Of a stretch of DNA of 64,000 nt, positions 29,063-39,503 are shown one piece after another. Source of the DNA: Enterococcus sp. 9E7_DIV0242 (lineage in GTDB: Bacteria; Bacillota; Bacilli; Lactobacillales; Enterococcaceae); NCBI RefSeq assembly GCF_002140975.2, contig NZ_CP147247.1:2144501-2208500 (forward strand), given 5' to 3'. Numbering within the stretch: the first letter of the stretch is position 1; each line of letters opens with the position of its first letter. The position numbers and the translations under genes were made by a program. The notes under the pieces are model-generated. The model was not told where the DNA came from. It made no database searches and saw only the letters and a program-made list of their open reading frames with translations.

Positions 29063-29764
29063 CTAATTCTCTCCGCTTAAAAAGTTCTCTTCCCGCATAC
29101 TGACATAGCTTTCTTGTCCAATAATAATATGGTCCAGTACCTCGATGCCCATCATTTCTCCACATTCCTGCATTCGCAGAGTAAAGTTGATGTCGCTCTG
29201 AGAAGGCGTTGGGTTGCCAGATGGGTGATTATGTGCAAGCACGATTCGAGCCGCTGAGTACTTGACTGCTCCCTTAAATACCTCTCTTGGATGCGCAATG
29301 CTTTGATTGAGTGAACCTTTGAACACTGTTTCTTGACGAATTACTTCATTCTTGGTATTCAGATAGATACAAACCAAGTGTTCCTGTTGAAAATCCCTTA
29401 ATTCATAAATCAAGTTCTGAGCAATTTGATAGCTTGAGGATATCTTGCCAAATTTCACTTGACTACTTTGCTGCAGTCGATAGCCAAACTCAATCGCCGC
29501 TCTCAATTCGATCGCTTTGACCTTTCCAATTCCTTTGAGGATCATTAATTCATGCAAGCTTGCATTTTTCAATTCATACAAATGCTGAAAATGATTCAAG
29601 ACAGTTGACGCGAGCGCCATGACGTTTTCTTCTCTTGAGCCTGTCCGCAACAAAATGGCCAACAGCTCCTGATTGGAGAGTGCTTTTTCACCAAACATTT
29701 CAAGCCGTTCCCGCGGAAGGCAGTCTTCCGGTACTTCGTTGATAAATAATTTTCGCTTTTCCAT
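29063..29764 (-). CDS. radC: RadC family protein (JAB/MPN domain)
   Basis: A 233-residue UPF0758/RadC protein. An N-terminal helix-hairpin-helix region (LMILKGIGKVKAIEL) precedes an MPN+ metalloprotease-like domain with the metal motif LAHNHPSGNPTPSQSD. A role in DNA repair is historically assigned but weakly supported. Its Shine-Dalgarno AAAGGAG (29772-29778 on the minus strand) is the 3-prime arm of a terminator-like hairpin, with seven T residues forming the spacer to ATG 29764. This arrangement should affect expression. Confidence 0.92.
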   Translation of the reverse strand: MEKRKLFINEVPEDCLPRERLEMFGEKALSNQELLAILLRTGSREENVMALASTVLNHFQHLYELKNASLHELMILKGIGKVKAIELRAAIEFGYRLQQSSQVKFGKISSSYQIAQNLIYELRDFQQEHLVCIYLNTKNEVIRQETVFKGSLNQSIAHPREVFKGAVKYSAARIVLAHNHPSGNPTPSQSDINFTLRMQECGEMMGIEVLDHIIIGQESYVSMREENFLSGEN

Positions 29765-29808
29765 AAAAAAACTCCTTTACGTATTCATTAGTAACATACG
29801 CAAAGGAG
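29765..29808 (-). terminator. folC-HAD terminator that overlaps the radC ribosome binding site
   Basis: On the minus strand CTCCTTTGCGTAT pairs with ATACGTAAAGGAG (one mismatch) around an 11-base loop, followed by seven T residues and then the radC ATG. It works as a terminator for the upstream genes, and any read-through transcript hides the radC AAAGGAG. Confidence 0.75.
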
Positions 29809-29851
29809 AGCTTGTTTTATTAGAATGTGATTGAAAAGTTTACCAGCTGCC

Positions 29852-30511
29852 CTATTCTGTTAGATATGCCGGGACTTCAATCAAACTGTCGAACACCTGC
29901 AAGGTTTTGCTTCGGAGCTCTTCGTCCGGCTGTAGTAAGTCAGGAACCATAATTACTGGTATTCCAGCTTTATAAGCCGCTGTAACTCCGTGCGAGGAGT
30001 CTTCTAAAACCAGTGTTTTTTGGGGTTCTGTCTTTAGAAAGCTCGCTGCTTTTCGAAAAATTTCTGGATCAGGCTTCGCACGACTAACATCTTCAGCTGA
30101 TACGATCCCTTCAAAACGGTTAATAATTCCAGAGTTGGTCAACAATAGCTCAATTGCCGGACGAACATTGCTTGAGGCTACCATCTTAGGTATGCGTTGC
30201 TCTTCCAGATAATCCAGCAACTCCATCACGCCGGGCTTCATTGGTACCCTCCCAGCTTCAAAAGCTTCGAGCGTATCTGCATAAGAACGCTGAATGAACT
30301 CTTCTACCTTTTCTCTTCCGTATTCCTTGAATATTTGGTGATAGTTTTCTTGCACCTCTTCATCAGAAACACCTAAAAATTGTAGGTACAGCTCCTTAGA
30401 ATAAGGGAACCCCATATTGTCTGCAATTTTCTGTGAAGATTGATAATAAATCAGCTCTGTATCAAATAAAAGCCCATCCATATCAAAAATGACACCATCA
30501 AATTTTTTCAT
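29852..30511 (-). CDS. HAD-superfamily hydrolase (beta-phosphoglucomutase-like)
   Basis: A 219-residue HAD-IA protein with motif I IFDMDGLLFDTE, motif II MVASSN, the conserved lysine in SRAKPDPEIF and motif III LVLEDSSHGVTAAYKAG. A helical cap lies between. The fold matches beta-phosphoglucomutase/DOG phosphatase relatives; the substrate is unassigned. The start overlaps the folC end by 14 bases, so the two are translationally coupled. Confidence 0.85.
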   Translation of the reverse strand: MKKFDGVIFDMDGLLFDTELIYYQSSQKIADNMGFPYSKELYLQFLGVSDEEVQENYHQIFKEYGREKVEEFIQRSYADTLEAFEAGRVPMKPGVMELLDYLEEQRIPKMVASSNVRPAIELLLTNSGIINRFEGIVSAEDVSRAKPDPEIFRKAASFLKTEPQKTLVLEDSSHGVTAAYKAGIPVIMVPDLLQPDEELRSKTLQVFDSLIEVPAYLTE

Positions 30512-31820
30512 TACTTCCTCCTATTGTTAGTAATAGCTCCCTTACTTGGGAAACAAAATATAAAGAACCAGTGACCAGGAGCATATCCTCGCTACCCATC
30601 TTTTCCAATATTTCTCCCAGCCCAAACTGCCATAAAGAGACAATCTCTGTTTTCTTATCTGCATATTTTTCAAGCGTCGATAACTCAACAGCTCGCGGAT
30701 AATCAAAAGTAGTCAAATAAAGATGGACATTCGGCACCCGTTTCAACAACTGAATCATTTGGTCTACATTTTTTGTCGAAAGAGAGGAGAAAAGAATATG
30801 GATTGTACGTCCTTTGAACTCCTTCTTCAAATTATCTGCTAATCGCTGAACTGCATGATCATTGTGCGCGCCATCAAGAACAATCATTGGTTCATCATTT
30901 ATTTTTTCCATTCTCGCCGGCCATTGTGCCTTCAACAATCCTTGCCGTATCGTTCGAGCTTGAAATGGCTGACCTGTGAGTTGACAATACACATAAAATA
31001 ACTCGATCGCCACCCCAGCATTTTCTGTCTGGTGCTGCCCTAATAATGGTGTTTTCAGCTTTTCTATTTTTCCGTTCTCCCCTGTAAACGAAAAAACCTC
31101 TCCCCATTCTTTATCAAAATGAAGGTATTTAACCGTATAGGCCTCATCAAAATGATAGACAGGCGCTGACATTTTTTTCGCCTGCGCATCAATAACAGCT
31201 AATGCTTCCTTCTCAATTTTTCCAGTAACAACGGGAATCTTTTCTTTGATGATGCCAGCCTTTTGAAAAGCAATCTCTTCTATTGTTTCTCCTAAAATAT
31301 CAGTATGATCCATTCCAATAGTTGTAATTGCCGTTAACATCGGCTCAACAACATTCGTACTATCCATTAACCCGCCCAGCCCGACTTCAATGATTGCTAC
31401 ATCCACTTTTTTATCCAAGAAAAACTCGAATGCCATAGCTGTTAATGTTTCGAACTCTGTGATTCCGCTGATTGCCTCTTCTTTATCCATTTCCTCAACT
31501 AAAGGACGATATTTCTCCACATAATGAATCAATTCTGCATCTGCGATTCCCTGTCCATCTACTGCAAGCCTCTCATTAAAGGCTTCTATGTAAGGAGACG
31601 TAAAGGTTCCAACGTTTAGACCTGCTTCCTCTAGCAAGCAACGCAAGTAGGTTACCGTTGACCCTTTTCCATTTGTGCCAGCTACATGAATCGTCGGCAC
31701 TTTCTTCTGTGGTTCGTCTACACGCTCTAATAATGCCACTACTCGTTCCAGCCCTGGTCTTGAACCAAACGGCAAGCGGCTGTGTATCCATTCGATTGCT
31801 TCTTCTACTTTCATCGACAT
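30498..31820 (-). CDS. folC: Bifunctional folylpolyglutamate synthase/dihydrofolate synthase
   Basis: Adds glutamate to folates and, in many bacteria, makes dihydrofolate from dihydropteroate. The 440-residue protein has the P-loop HVAGTNGKGSTVTYL, the omega-loop/AIIEVGLGGLMDSTNVV region and the C-terminal MIVLDGAHNDHAVQRL. GAGG eight bases before ATG 31820 was preferred to the GTG at 31829. folC commonly follows valS in Firmicutes; here a YfhO-family gene on the other strand separates them. Confidence 0.93.
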   Translation of the reverse strand: MSMKVEEAIEWIHSRLPFGSRPGLERVVALLERVDEPQKKVPTIHVAGTNGKGSTVTYLRCLLEEAGLNVGTFTSPYIEAFNERLAVDGQGIADAELIHYVEKYRPLVEEMDKEEAISGITEFETLTAMAFEFFLDKKVDVAIIEVGLGGLMDSTNVVEPMLTAITTIGMDHTDILGETIEEIAFQKAGIIKEKIPVVTGKIEKEALAVIDAQAKKMSAPVYHFDEAYTVKYLHFDKEWGEVFSFTGENGKIEKLKTPLLGQHQTENAGVAIELFYVYCQLTGQPFQARTIRQGLLKAQWPARMEKINDEPMIVLDGAHNDHAVQRLADNLKKEFKGRTIHILFSSLSTKNVDQMIQLLKRVPNVHLYLTTFDYPRAVELSTLEKYADKKTEIVSLWQFGLGEILEKMGSEDMLLVTGSLYFVSQVRELLLTIGGSNEKI

Positions 31821-32309
31821 CTTCGTCACCTCGCACTTCTTATTATAGCGAAAGCCATCCTTGATTTCACTAATAAAGATAGTTTACTGAAAGAAACGAT
31901 AAAAGAAGCCACTTTATTCTCACTTTAAATCAGCGGCAGTGCATACAAAAACTTTCTCTCATAAAAATGATTTTTAAAGAATCTGTTAAGTTCTAGACGA
32001 AAAACAGCAATGTCTCTTTGTCTTGCTATATTTAGAAAGGCGGTATGATAAAATAACAGATGTCAATATACGTCATGCGTACACTACTAATTGATACAAT
32101 GAATACTTACATTAAAACCAGCTAAATTTTGCAGAAAATTTCCGTAGTATGCTACACTACACTTACTAGGAAGCAACTCCCGCCAGTCAATGGTTGAAAA
32201 TACTTTGTTTCTCTGTTACTCCATAGTCATACTTTAACTAGAAAATACACACTTTTGCTTGAAATTATTTGGAAACTACTAATAAAAATGGTTATTACGA
32301 GGTGAGAAC
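31821..32309 (+). other. Divergent folC/yfhO-like intergenic region
   Basis: A 489-base spacer. TTGCTA near 32022 and TATGAT/GATAAAAT near 32044 resemble a promoter for the plus-strand gene, leaving a leader of about 250 bases. ACGAGGTGAG just before 32310 is its RBS. No conserved RNA was recognised. Confidence 0.4.
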
Positions 32310-34871
32310 ATGAATAAAAAGAAAACCGGCCTGCTTATAGGGAGCTTTTTGATCCCATTTACTATCGTGATTGTTATTTGGTCACTTCTAGGCGTCGCTC
32401 CTTTTGGAGACAATAATCTATTGGCAAGCGATTTAGGCAGTCAATACCTACCTTTTTTAAATAACTTTAAACGATTCGTTGAAGAAGGTACGCTAACCTT
32501 TTATTCTTTTACTAATGGGATCGGAGATACGATTTTTCCACTGAGCTCTTATTATTTACTCAGTCCTTTCAACATACTCGCTTTGTTCTTTTCTTATGAA
32601 GAATTGCCAATCGCTATTGTCTGGATCATCACGCTTAAAATTACTTGTATTGGCGGCTCCATGTTCTACTATCTGAAAAAAACCTATACAGATGTCTCGG
32701 CATTTACATGGATTTTTTCCACAGCCTTCAGCCTTTGTGGCTTCGTCGCAGCCTACAGCATTAATTTTATGTGGTTGGATATCCTGATTCTATTGCCCTT
32801 ATTAGCGATCGGTCTTCAAAAACTTTGGTATGAAAAAAAGGTCACGCTTTATGTCGCGATTCTGTTTCTATCCATCTTTACGAATTATTACATGGGCTAT
32901 ATGGTCTGTATTTTTGCTGTTGGCTACAGCATCTACTTATACATCAAACAAAGCGCCGCACCATCGATCAAAGGATTTATCCAAGAAGGAAAAATTTTCT
33001 TTATCTCGTCTTTGTTTTCGGGTATATCCACAAGCTTCATTTTATTGCCTGCACTGGAAGGAATGTTGCAGACAAAGAAAACCGATTTCAATCTCTCAAC
33101 ATTTATGCCTTTGCCAAAATTCGGACCGTCCTTCTTCTCTCAATTCGGTATCGGAACCGTTGATTTTGATTTACGTCTTTCGCATTTACCTACAGTATTC
33201 TCAGGTATCTTAATCCTGTTATTATTTCTAACCTATTTTATGTTAGATTCGATTCCTAAAAAAGAGAAAAAACTGACGCTCTTTTTGGTTCTCTTTCTCT
33301 TTGCAAGCTTCTGGTTGGAGCTGATCAATACAATCTGGCATATGTTTCAAAGTCCGGCAGGCTTCCCTTATCGTAACACATTTATCTTCAGTTTTTTGAT
33401 TATCAAGTTTGCATATGAAGCCTTTTTACGATTGAAGGATGGAGAGAAGCTACCCTTAAAGGCACCGATTGTTTACACTCTCTGTCTGGGTGCGGGATAT
33501 ATTTTCCTTGGTTTCTTCTATCAAGAATTCGTTTTATCCTATAGTTACGCAGCAATCAGTCTGCTGCTCATTTGGCTCTATTACTATTTATTCAATCACA
33601 GAAAAATGAACGAAGAACAACATCCCCAGAAAAAATATGTAAGTATTCTGCTGTGCTTGCTGGTATTTGCTGAGCTTGGAGGAAACTATTGGATTTCTCT
33701 TAAGGCAATCCCATTCGGTAATCAGTCAGCATTTGAACGTACTTACAAAGAGCAAGAACAAGCCTTAGCTATTATAGAAGGAGAGGATCTGTTTCGAATC
33801 AAGCAAACGATCGTCTCTGAAGATGCAGGCTATGCCGAGAAGAACAACGGATATAACGATTCGATTCTTTATGGTTACGCCGGAATTTCAAGCTACACCT
33901 CTACTTTACATTCAGAAACGCAGGATAGCTTGAATGCTTTGGGGCTTTATCAAAAAAATGATCGACGGATCGGCTATGTGGATGATTCTCAGGTGGTAAA
34001 TTTTCTTCTAAATGTTCCTTATCAGCTCTCACCAACTGAAAATAACTTTAGAGAAACTGTCGATACCGTTGGGAACACAACGATTTACAAAAATAATGAA
34101 GCGATCGGTATGGGATTTCTTGTTCCACAGGAATTTTCTGAGGTCGATCTGATTACAGACAAGCCGCTCAAAAATCAAGAAGAGCTACTCCAAGCAATCA
34201 AATCGAATCCTGATAACTATTTTAAAACAACAAAAAAAATATCCGAACAAGTAGCAGAGGATAAAAAGAGCTATGAGCTTAATATGACGCCAACTGCTGA
34301 TGGCGAAGTGTACTTTCACCTACCAAAAATGCGTTGGTCATCTATAGAAAGCTTTACCATTAATGGCAAAGTAATCAAGCCTAATGTCTATATTAAAACC
34401 AATCAGCTCTTTAATTTGGGCTATTTCAAAAAAGATGAACCTATCCAATTGGTGCTTACCAGTAAGAAAAACTTAAAGCTACAAAGTATGGAGTTGGCTA
34501 CCTTAGATCAGGCTGCCTTTGATTCATTGGTTGATACACAGAAACGAAAAGCCATTGATCTACGTTGGACGAAAAAGGGCGAGCTGTTTGGAAATATCTC
34601 TGTCAAACAAGAGAAACAGTTATTGTACCTTTCTGTTCCTTATGATGAAAACTGGTTGATCAAAGTAAATGGTGAAAAAGTAGAGCAAGTCAAAGTGGTC
34701 GGCAATCTCATGGCCATCCCCTTGAAAGAAGGAACCTACTCGATTGCGATGGTCTATCAATCTGTCAGCTTCTATACTGGCGGTCTGATCACACTCTCTA
34801 CACTTGTCGGCTTCGTGCTTTTCAAATACTGGCTGCGTGTAAAGAAAAAAAGAGAAATGCAGAAGTGCTGA
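32310..34871 (+). CDS. YfhO-family polytopic membrane protein
   Basis: An 853-residue integral membrane protein. The first 450 residues hold about 12 transmembrane helices, with an early conserved segment (LLASDLGSQYLPFLNNFKR) resembling the acidic loop of GT-C glycosyltransferases. A large extracytoplasmic beta domain (about 470-815) and a last transmembrane helix follow. Bacillus YfhO acts with the CsbB glycosyltransferase to glycosylate lipoteichoic acid; a CsbB-like gene is at 4576. It lies on the opposite strand between valS and folC and shares a terminator with valS. Confidence 0.85.
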   Translation: MNKKKTGLLIGSFLIPFTIVIVIWSLLGVAPFGDNNLLASDLGSQYLPFLNNFKRFVEEGTLTFYSFTNGIGDTIFPLSSYYLLSPFNILALFFSYEELPIAIVWIITLKITCIGGSMFYYLKKTYTDVSAFTWIFSTAFSLCGFVAAYSINFMWLDILILLPLLAIGLQKLWYEKKVTLYVAILFLSIFTNYYMGYMVCIFAVGYSIYLYIKQSAAPSIKGFIQEGKIFFISSLFSGISTSFILLPALEGMLQTKKTDFNLSTFMPLPKFGPSFFSQFGIGTVDFDLRLSHLPTVFSGILILLLFLTYFMLDSIPKKEKKLTLFLVLFLFASFWLELINTIWHMFQSPAGFPYRNTFIFSFLIIKFAYEAFLRLKDGEKLPLKAPIVYTLCLGAGYIFLGFFYQEFVLSYSYAAISLLLIWLYYYLFNHRKMNEEQHPQKKYVSILLCLLVFAELGGNYWISLKAIPFGNQSAFERTYKEQEQALAIIEGEDLFRIKQTIVSEDAGYAEKNNGYNDSILYGYAGISSYTSTLHSETQDSLNALGLYQKNDRRIGYVDDSQVVNFLLNVPYQLSPTENNFRETVDTVGNTTIYKNNEAIGMGFLVPQEFSEVDLITDKPLKNQEELLQAIKSNPDNYFKTTKKISEQVAEDKKSYELNMTPTADGEVYFHLPKMRWSSIESFTINGKVIKPNVYIKTNQLFNLGYFKKDEPIQLVLTSKKNLKLQSMELATLDQAAFDSLVDTQKRKAIDLRWTKKGELFGNISVKQEKQLLYLSVPYDENWLIKVNGEKVEQVKVVGNLMAIPLKEGTYSIAMVYQSVSFYTGGLITLSTLVGFVLFKYWLRVKKKREMQKC

Positions 34872-34879
34872 CGCACGAT

Positions 34880-34934
34880 AAAAAAAATAGAGGGAACAGG
34901 ATTTTAGTGTCACCCTGTTCCCTCTATTTTTTAA
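34880..34934. terminator. Bidirectional terminator
   Basis: AAAATAGAGGGAACAGG pairs with CCTGTTCCCTCTATTTT, with A and T runs outside, between convergent YfhO-like and valS genes. Confidence 0.92.
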
Positions 34935-34939
34935 TACGA

Positions 34940-37585
34940 TTATCCGATTGTTTTCAGCTGTTCGATTCTTTCACGGACAGTTTTTTGTTTTTCCAAGTAG
35001 TCTTTTTCTTTTTCCTTCTCTGCTTCTACCACATCATCTGGTGCATTTGAAACAAAGCGTTCATTAGACAGTTTACCTTGTACTCGCTTCACTTCCTGAT
35101 CCCACTTAGCCAGCTCTTTTTCTAAGCGAGCAATTTCTTCTTCGATGTTGATCAACCCTGCAAGAGGCAGATAAATTTCTACGCCCGTCAAGATGGCCGA
35201 CATCGCTAATTCAGGAGGAGTGATATCTCCACTAATTGTCAGTTCTTCCGGATTACAGAAGCGCTCAATATAGTTTTTATTCGTAATTAGGAAACGGTCG
35301 ATCGCAGGATCTGTTGTTTTGATCAACAACGTGATCGGCTTAGACAATGGTGTATTTACTTCTGCACGAATATTTCGAACAGAACGAATCACTTCTTTCA
35401 ATACTTCCATCCCTTGTGCCGCTTCTTCATCGGAATATTCTGACTGAACCACTGGATAATCCGCTACGACTAACGATACGCCTTCATGAGGGATTTTCTC
35501 CCAGATTTCTTCCGTCACAAACGGCATGATTGGATGTAACAGACGTAAAATATTATCCAGAACATGAACAAGAATACTCTTCGTCGTTTGCTTCGCTGCT
35601 TCATCTTCTCCATAAAGGATTTCTTTACTCATTTCGATATACCAATCACAGAAATCGTCCCAGATAAAGTTATACAACTGACGACCTGCCTCCCCAAATT
35701 CAAAACGGTCAAATAGCTCTGTTACGCGTTCGATTGTTTCGTTCAAGCGTGTCAATATCCAGCGATCTGCAACTGATTTCTCCCCACTGAAGTCAATATC
35801 TTTCACAGTCATCCCTTCGATATTCATGATAACAAAGCGACTGGCATTCCAGATTTTATTGATGAAGTTCCACGCTGCATCCATTTTCTCATAGCTAAAA
35901 CGAACATCCTGCCCCGGTGCTGAACCATTCGATAAAAACCATCGTAAAGCATCCGCGCCATATTTTTCAATGACATCCATTGGATCGATCCCATTGCCAA
36001 GCGATTTACTCATCTTACGGCCCTGTTCATCACGAATCAAACCGTGGATCAAAGCGTACTGGAATGGGCGCTCCCCTGTAAACTCAAGACTTTGGAAGAT
36101 CATCCGGCTTACCCAGAAGAAAATGATGTCATAGGCTGTGACTAATGTGCTTGTTGGGAAGTAACGCTGATAGTCACTGCTTGCTTCATCCGGCCAACCC
36201 ATTGTTGAAAATGGCCATAGCGCCGAGCTGAACCAAGTGTCCAATACATCGCTGTCCTGAGTCCAGTTTTCACTATCTGCCGGAGCCTCCAGTCCAACAT
36301 ACATTTCCCCAGTTTCATTATGGTACCACGCTGGGATTTGATGTCCCCACCACAATTGACGTGAAATTACCCAGTCATGAACATTCTCCATCCAACGGAC
36401 AAATGTGTTATTGAATCGCTCAGGGAAAAATTCTACAGCGTTATCTGATTGTTGATTTTTGATGGCTTCTTCTGCTAGCGGCTGCATTTTAACAAACCAT
36501 TGTGTCGATAAACGCGGCTCTACGACAACGCCTGTACGCTCTGAATGGCCAACGCTATGATTCATTTTTTCGATTTTAATCAAACGACCCATTTCCTTCA
36601 AATCAGAAACAATCAGTTTACGTGCCGCAAAACGATCCATTCCGGCATATTTCCCTGCCAGCTCGTTCATGCTGCCGTCATCATTCATCACATTTACTCT
36701 TGGCAGATCGTGACGATTTCCCACTTCAAAGTCGTTCGGATCATGAGCTGGTGTAATTTTCACAACGCCTGTCCCAAACTCCATGTCTACATACTCATCT
36801 GCAATAATCGGTATCTCTTTATTCATTAATGGCAACGTTACAGTCTGACCGATCAACTCTTGATAACGCTCATCATCAGGGTGAACCGCAATCGCTGTAT
36901 CTCCAAGCATCGTTTCTGGACGAGTCGTTGCGATTTCCACTACTCCTGAACCATCCGTCAACGGATAGCTCATATGATAAAACGCACCTTCAATATCCTT
37001 ATGGATTACTTCAATATCAGATAAGGCTGTTCTAGCCTTCGGGTCCCAGTTGATAATGTATTCCCCGCGATAAATCAAGTCCTTTTCATAGAGCTTTACA
37101 AAAACCTTGCGTACCGCATCAGATAGCCCGTCATCCAAGGTAAAGCGTTCGCGACTATAATCTAATGACAAGCCCATTTTTGCCCATTGTTCACGGATAT
37201 GAGAAGCATATTCCTCTTTCCATTCCCATACCTGTTCCACAAATTTTTCACGCCCTAGATCATAACGAGAAATCCCCTGTTCAGCCAACTTCTCTTCTAC
37301 CTTTGCCTGTGTCGCAATTCCGGCGTGGTCCATTCCCGGCAGCCATAAGGTATCATAGCCTTGCATTCTCTTTTGACGAATGATGATGTCCTGTAATGCA
37401 GTATCCCAAGCATGGCCTAAATGAAGCTTTCCAGTAACATTTGGTGGTGGAATAACGATTGAATAAGGTTTTGCCTCCTTATTTCCATTAGGCTTGAATA
37501 AGTCTTGATCCAACCACTTCTGATACCTGCCTTGTTCGATTTCAGTTGGTTGATATTTTGTGGGTAAATTATTTTCTTCCGGCAT
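34940..37585 (-). CDS. valS: Valyl-tRNA synthetase
   Basis: An 881-residue class I synthetase charging tRNA-Val. The HIGH motif lies in [14 protein letters not shown], the KMSKS in [14 protein letters not shown]1 editing domain with [12 protein letters not shown] and DPNDFEVG follows the N-terminal part. The anticodon-binding domain and a C-terminal coiled coil ([19 protein letters not shown]) complete it. AGGAGATAGAG precedes the ATG. Expression is probably controlled by the upstream T-box. Confidence 0.97.
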   Translation of the reverse strand: MPEENNLPTKYQPTEIEQGRYQKWLDQDLFKPNGNKEAKPYSIVIPPPNVTGKLHLGHAWDTALQDIIIRQKRMQGYDTLWLPGMDHAGIATQAKVEEKLAEQGISRYDLGREKFVEQVWEWKEEYASHIREQWAKMGLSLDYSRERFTLDDGLSDAVRKVFVKLYEKDLIYRGEYIINWDPKARTALSDIEVIHKDIEGAFYHMSYPLTDGSGVVEIATTRPETMLGDTAIAVHPDDERYQELIGQTVTLPLMNKEIPIIADEYVDMEFGTGVVKITPAHDPNDFEVGNRHDLPRVNVMNDDGSMNELAGKYAGMDRFAARKLIVSDLKEMGRLIKIEKMNHSVGHSERTGVVVEPRLSTQWFVKMQPLAEEAIKNQQSDNAVEFFPERFNNTFVRWMENVHDWVISRQLWWGHQIPAWYHNETGEMYVGLEAPADSENWTQDSDVLDTWFSSALWPFSTMGWPDEASSDYQRYFPTSTLVTAYDIIFFWVSRMIFQSLEFTGERPFQYALIHGLIRDEQGRKMSKSLGNGIDPMDVIEKYGADALRWFLSNGSAPGQDVRFSYEKMDAAWNFINKIWNASRFVIMNIEGMTVKDIDFSGEKSVADRWILTRLNETIERVTELFDRFEFGEAGRQLYNFIWDDFCDWYIEMSKEILYGEDEAAKQTTKSILVHVLDNILRLLHPIMPFVTEEIWEKIPHEGVSLVVADYPVVQSEYSDEEAAQGMEVLKEVIRSVRNIRAEVNTPLSKPITLLIKTTDPAIDRFLITNKNYIERFCNPEELTISGDITPPELAMSAILTGVEIYLPLAGLINIEEEIARLEKELAKWDQEVKRVQGKLSNERFVSNAPDDVVEAEKEKEKDYLEKQKTVRERIEQLKTIG

Positions 37586-37629
37586 CTCTATCTCCTTCTT
37601 TCTTTTCCTGCTCTATCAAATTTGGGTAA

Positions 37630-37895
37630 TAAAAAAAGTCCTAAAACAGCAACAGTTGCTGTTTTAGGACGTAAATACTACGCGGTACCACCTAATTTGT
37701 AATTGATCAAATAAATCAATTACCTCTTCATTCAACGTGAGATAACGATCACGACTCGAACCACCCTACTGAAAATTGTTCAAATGATTGACTCACAAGC
37801 TACCTTCCTGTCAGGATCGTAAAATCTTTCACCAGCCGATTTTCTCTCTAAAAATCCCGCTGACAGTACTCCTCTTGCTCTCTGTCTATTTTATT
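37630..37895 (-). promoter_or_regulatory. T-box riboswitch upstream of valS
   Basis: On the minus strand: an AGAGGAGTACTG stem I loop motif, a probable GTA (valine) specifier at 37801-37803 within GGAAGGTAGC, and the hallmark AGGTGGTACCGCG at 37681-37693. A strong terminator follows at 37631-37670 (GTCCTAAAACAGCAAC with its complement, then a run of T). Uncharged tRNA-Val should favour the antiterminator and valS transcription. Confidence 0.93.
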
Positions 37896-38002
37896 AAACG
37901 GTGCGTGTTCAAAATATGTCTTTCAATGAACAATAAGACACCCCGTTGAATTCCTATAACGCATTTTACAATGAAGCCATCAGATTGTCAATTTCCGTTT
38001 GT

Positions 38003-38494
38003 TCAACGTAATGCTTTTGCCTTTTCTAACGCTTCGTTATAATCAGGTTCTTCTGAAATTTCCGGGCTGATTCTTTCGTAAACCAGCACACCTTCTTTAT
38101 CAATAACAAAAATTGCTCGAGCCAAGTGTCCCATTTCAGGAATAAACAGACCATATGCCTCTCCAAATGTGTTCGCCTCATCACGAAGCATCTCCATGTC
38201 AACACCTTCAGCCGCGCACCAATTGCTTTGCTCTTCTTTGCTATTATTTGAAATCGTCAAGAATGATACACCATCAACAGCACCAGCTTCCTGATTGAAG
38301 CGTTTTGTCTGCAATGAACAAATCCTAGTGTCAATATCCGGAACCACGCTGATTAGGACCGGCTGTCCTTTAAGCGCGGAAAGACTGATTGTCTGATCCT
38401 CCAGGTTTTTCAACGTAAATTCAGGTGCTAAACTTCCTATCTCCGGTTGTTGTCCTGCTAATTCTAATGCTTGCCCTTTTCTTGTTACGATCAT
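38003..38494 (-). CDS. tpx: Thiol peroxidase
   Basis: A 163-residue atypical 2-Cys peroxiredoxin that reduces peroxides with thioredoxin. The peroxidatic cysteine is in DTRICSLQTKRF (near residue 60) and the resolving cysteine in SNWCAAEG (near residue 94), the Tpx spacing. GGAGGAG precedes the ATG. It lies between rex and valS and has its own leader. Confidence 0.94.
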   Translation of the reverse strand: MIVTRKGQALELAGQQPEIGSLAPEFTLKNLEDQTISLSALKGQPVLISVVPDIDTRICSLQTKRFNQEAGAVDGVSFLTISNNSKEEQSNWCAAEGVDMEMLRDEANTFGEAYGLFIPEMGHLARAIFVIDKEGVLVYERISPEISEEPDYNEALEKAKALR

Positions 38495-38647
38495 AATAAG
38501 CTCCTCCTATATTCCACATCATATAAATCCTACTTTATTTTCCTACTGCCATAACGCTATTTCACTCAACATAATCAAACGAGCGTTTGCTTAATAGGAT
38601 TCATAATTAAGTATAGTGGAACCATTTTCAGAACTCAAAGAAACTGC

Positions 38648-39292
38648 CTACTTTGAAAACGCCGTATCAAAGTAAATCAACGTCTGTAATTCTGTTGTTA
38701 GATCAATGTATTGTACGTTAACATGGTTGGGAACTGTCACTCTGTCCGGTGCAAAATTCAGGATTGCAGTAATTCCGGCATCAACAATTTCATCGATCGC
38801 CTTTTGTGCATACTTGCTGGGAACCGTAGAAATTGCTACTGTCACACCATTTTCTTCGATCATCTTCCTCAGCTGATCCATCGGCTGCACACAGATGTCA
38901 TTCACTTGTTCCCCAACAATTTGTTCATCACTATCGAAGGCGCAAACAATATTCAGGTTTTCGTTCCGTCTAAAATTGTTCCTAATTAACGCTCGACCAA
39001 GATTCCCGCAGCCAATCAACGCAATTCGTTTTTCCTCTTGCGTATTCAAAATATTACTGAATACTTCAATCAGATAAGGAACATCATAGCCATAACCGCT
39101 TCTACCAAGCTCACCCAAGTGAGAAAAATCTCTACGGATTGTCGCCGGTGGAATTTGGACGATTTCACTGAATTCTCTGGACTTGATTCGGACAACACTC
39201 GAATCGTCGAGCATCTTCAAATAGCGCAAATATAATGGTAGGCGTTTAGCTGTTGCTTTAGGTATTTTCTTTTCATTTGCCAATATTTCCAT
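38648..39292 (-). CDS. rex: Redox-sensing transcriptional repressor Rex
   Basis: Senses the NADH/NAD ratio and represses fermentation genes. The 214-residue protein has an N-terminal winged helix (about 1-80; VQIPPATIRRDFSHLGELG) and a Rossmann domain beginning ALIGCGNLGRAL, ending with a domain-swap helix. Upstream, 39355-39385 contains TTGTGA followed by an imperfect TGATTT half, which could be a weak Rex site. Tpx is downstream with a separate leader. Confidence 0.95.
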   Translation of the reverse strand: MEILANEKKIPKATAKRLPLYLRYLKMLDDSSVVRIKSREFSEIVQIPPATIRRDFSHLGELGRSGYGYDVPYLIEVFSNILNTQEEKRIALIGCGNLGRALIRNNFRRNENLNIVCAFDSDEQIVGEQVNDICVQPMDQLRKMIEENGVTVAISTVPSKYAQKAIDEIVDAGITAILNFAPDRVTVPNHVNVQYIDLTTELQTLIYFDTAFSK

Positions 39293-39459
39293 TTTACTTC
39301 TCCTTGTTAATTATTTCACATTCTAGTGTACCATCTGCCGAAGAATACAGCAATCACTTTGTGAAAAAAAGTGATTTTCTTTACAAAAAAGACAATTTCA
39401 TTAGAAAAATCCTCATTAACAGTTGAAACATTTCGCTGAAGAATGACTGTAAAAAAACA

Positions 39460-39495
39460 AAGAACTGAGGGAAATATTTCCCTCAGTTCTTGTTT
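39460..39495 (-). terminator. thiI terminator
   Basis: AAGAACTGAGGGAAA pairs perfectly with TTTCCCTCAGTTCTT, with T residues on the minus-strand 3-prime side. Confidence 0.9.
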
Positions 39496-39503
39496 TTGTC
39501 TAC

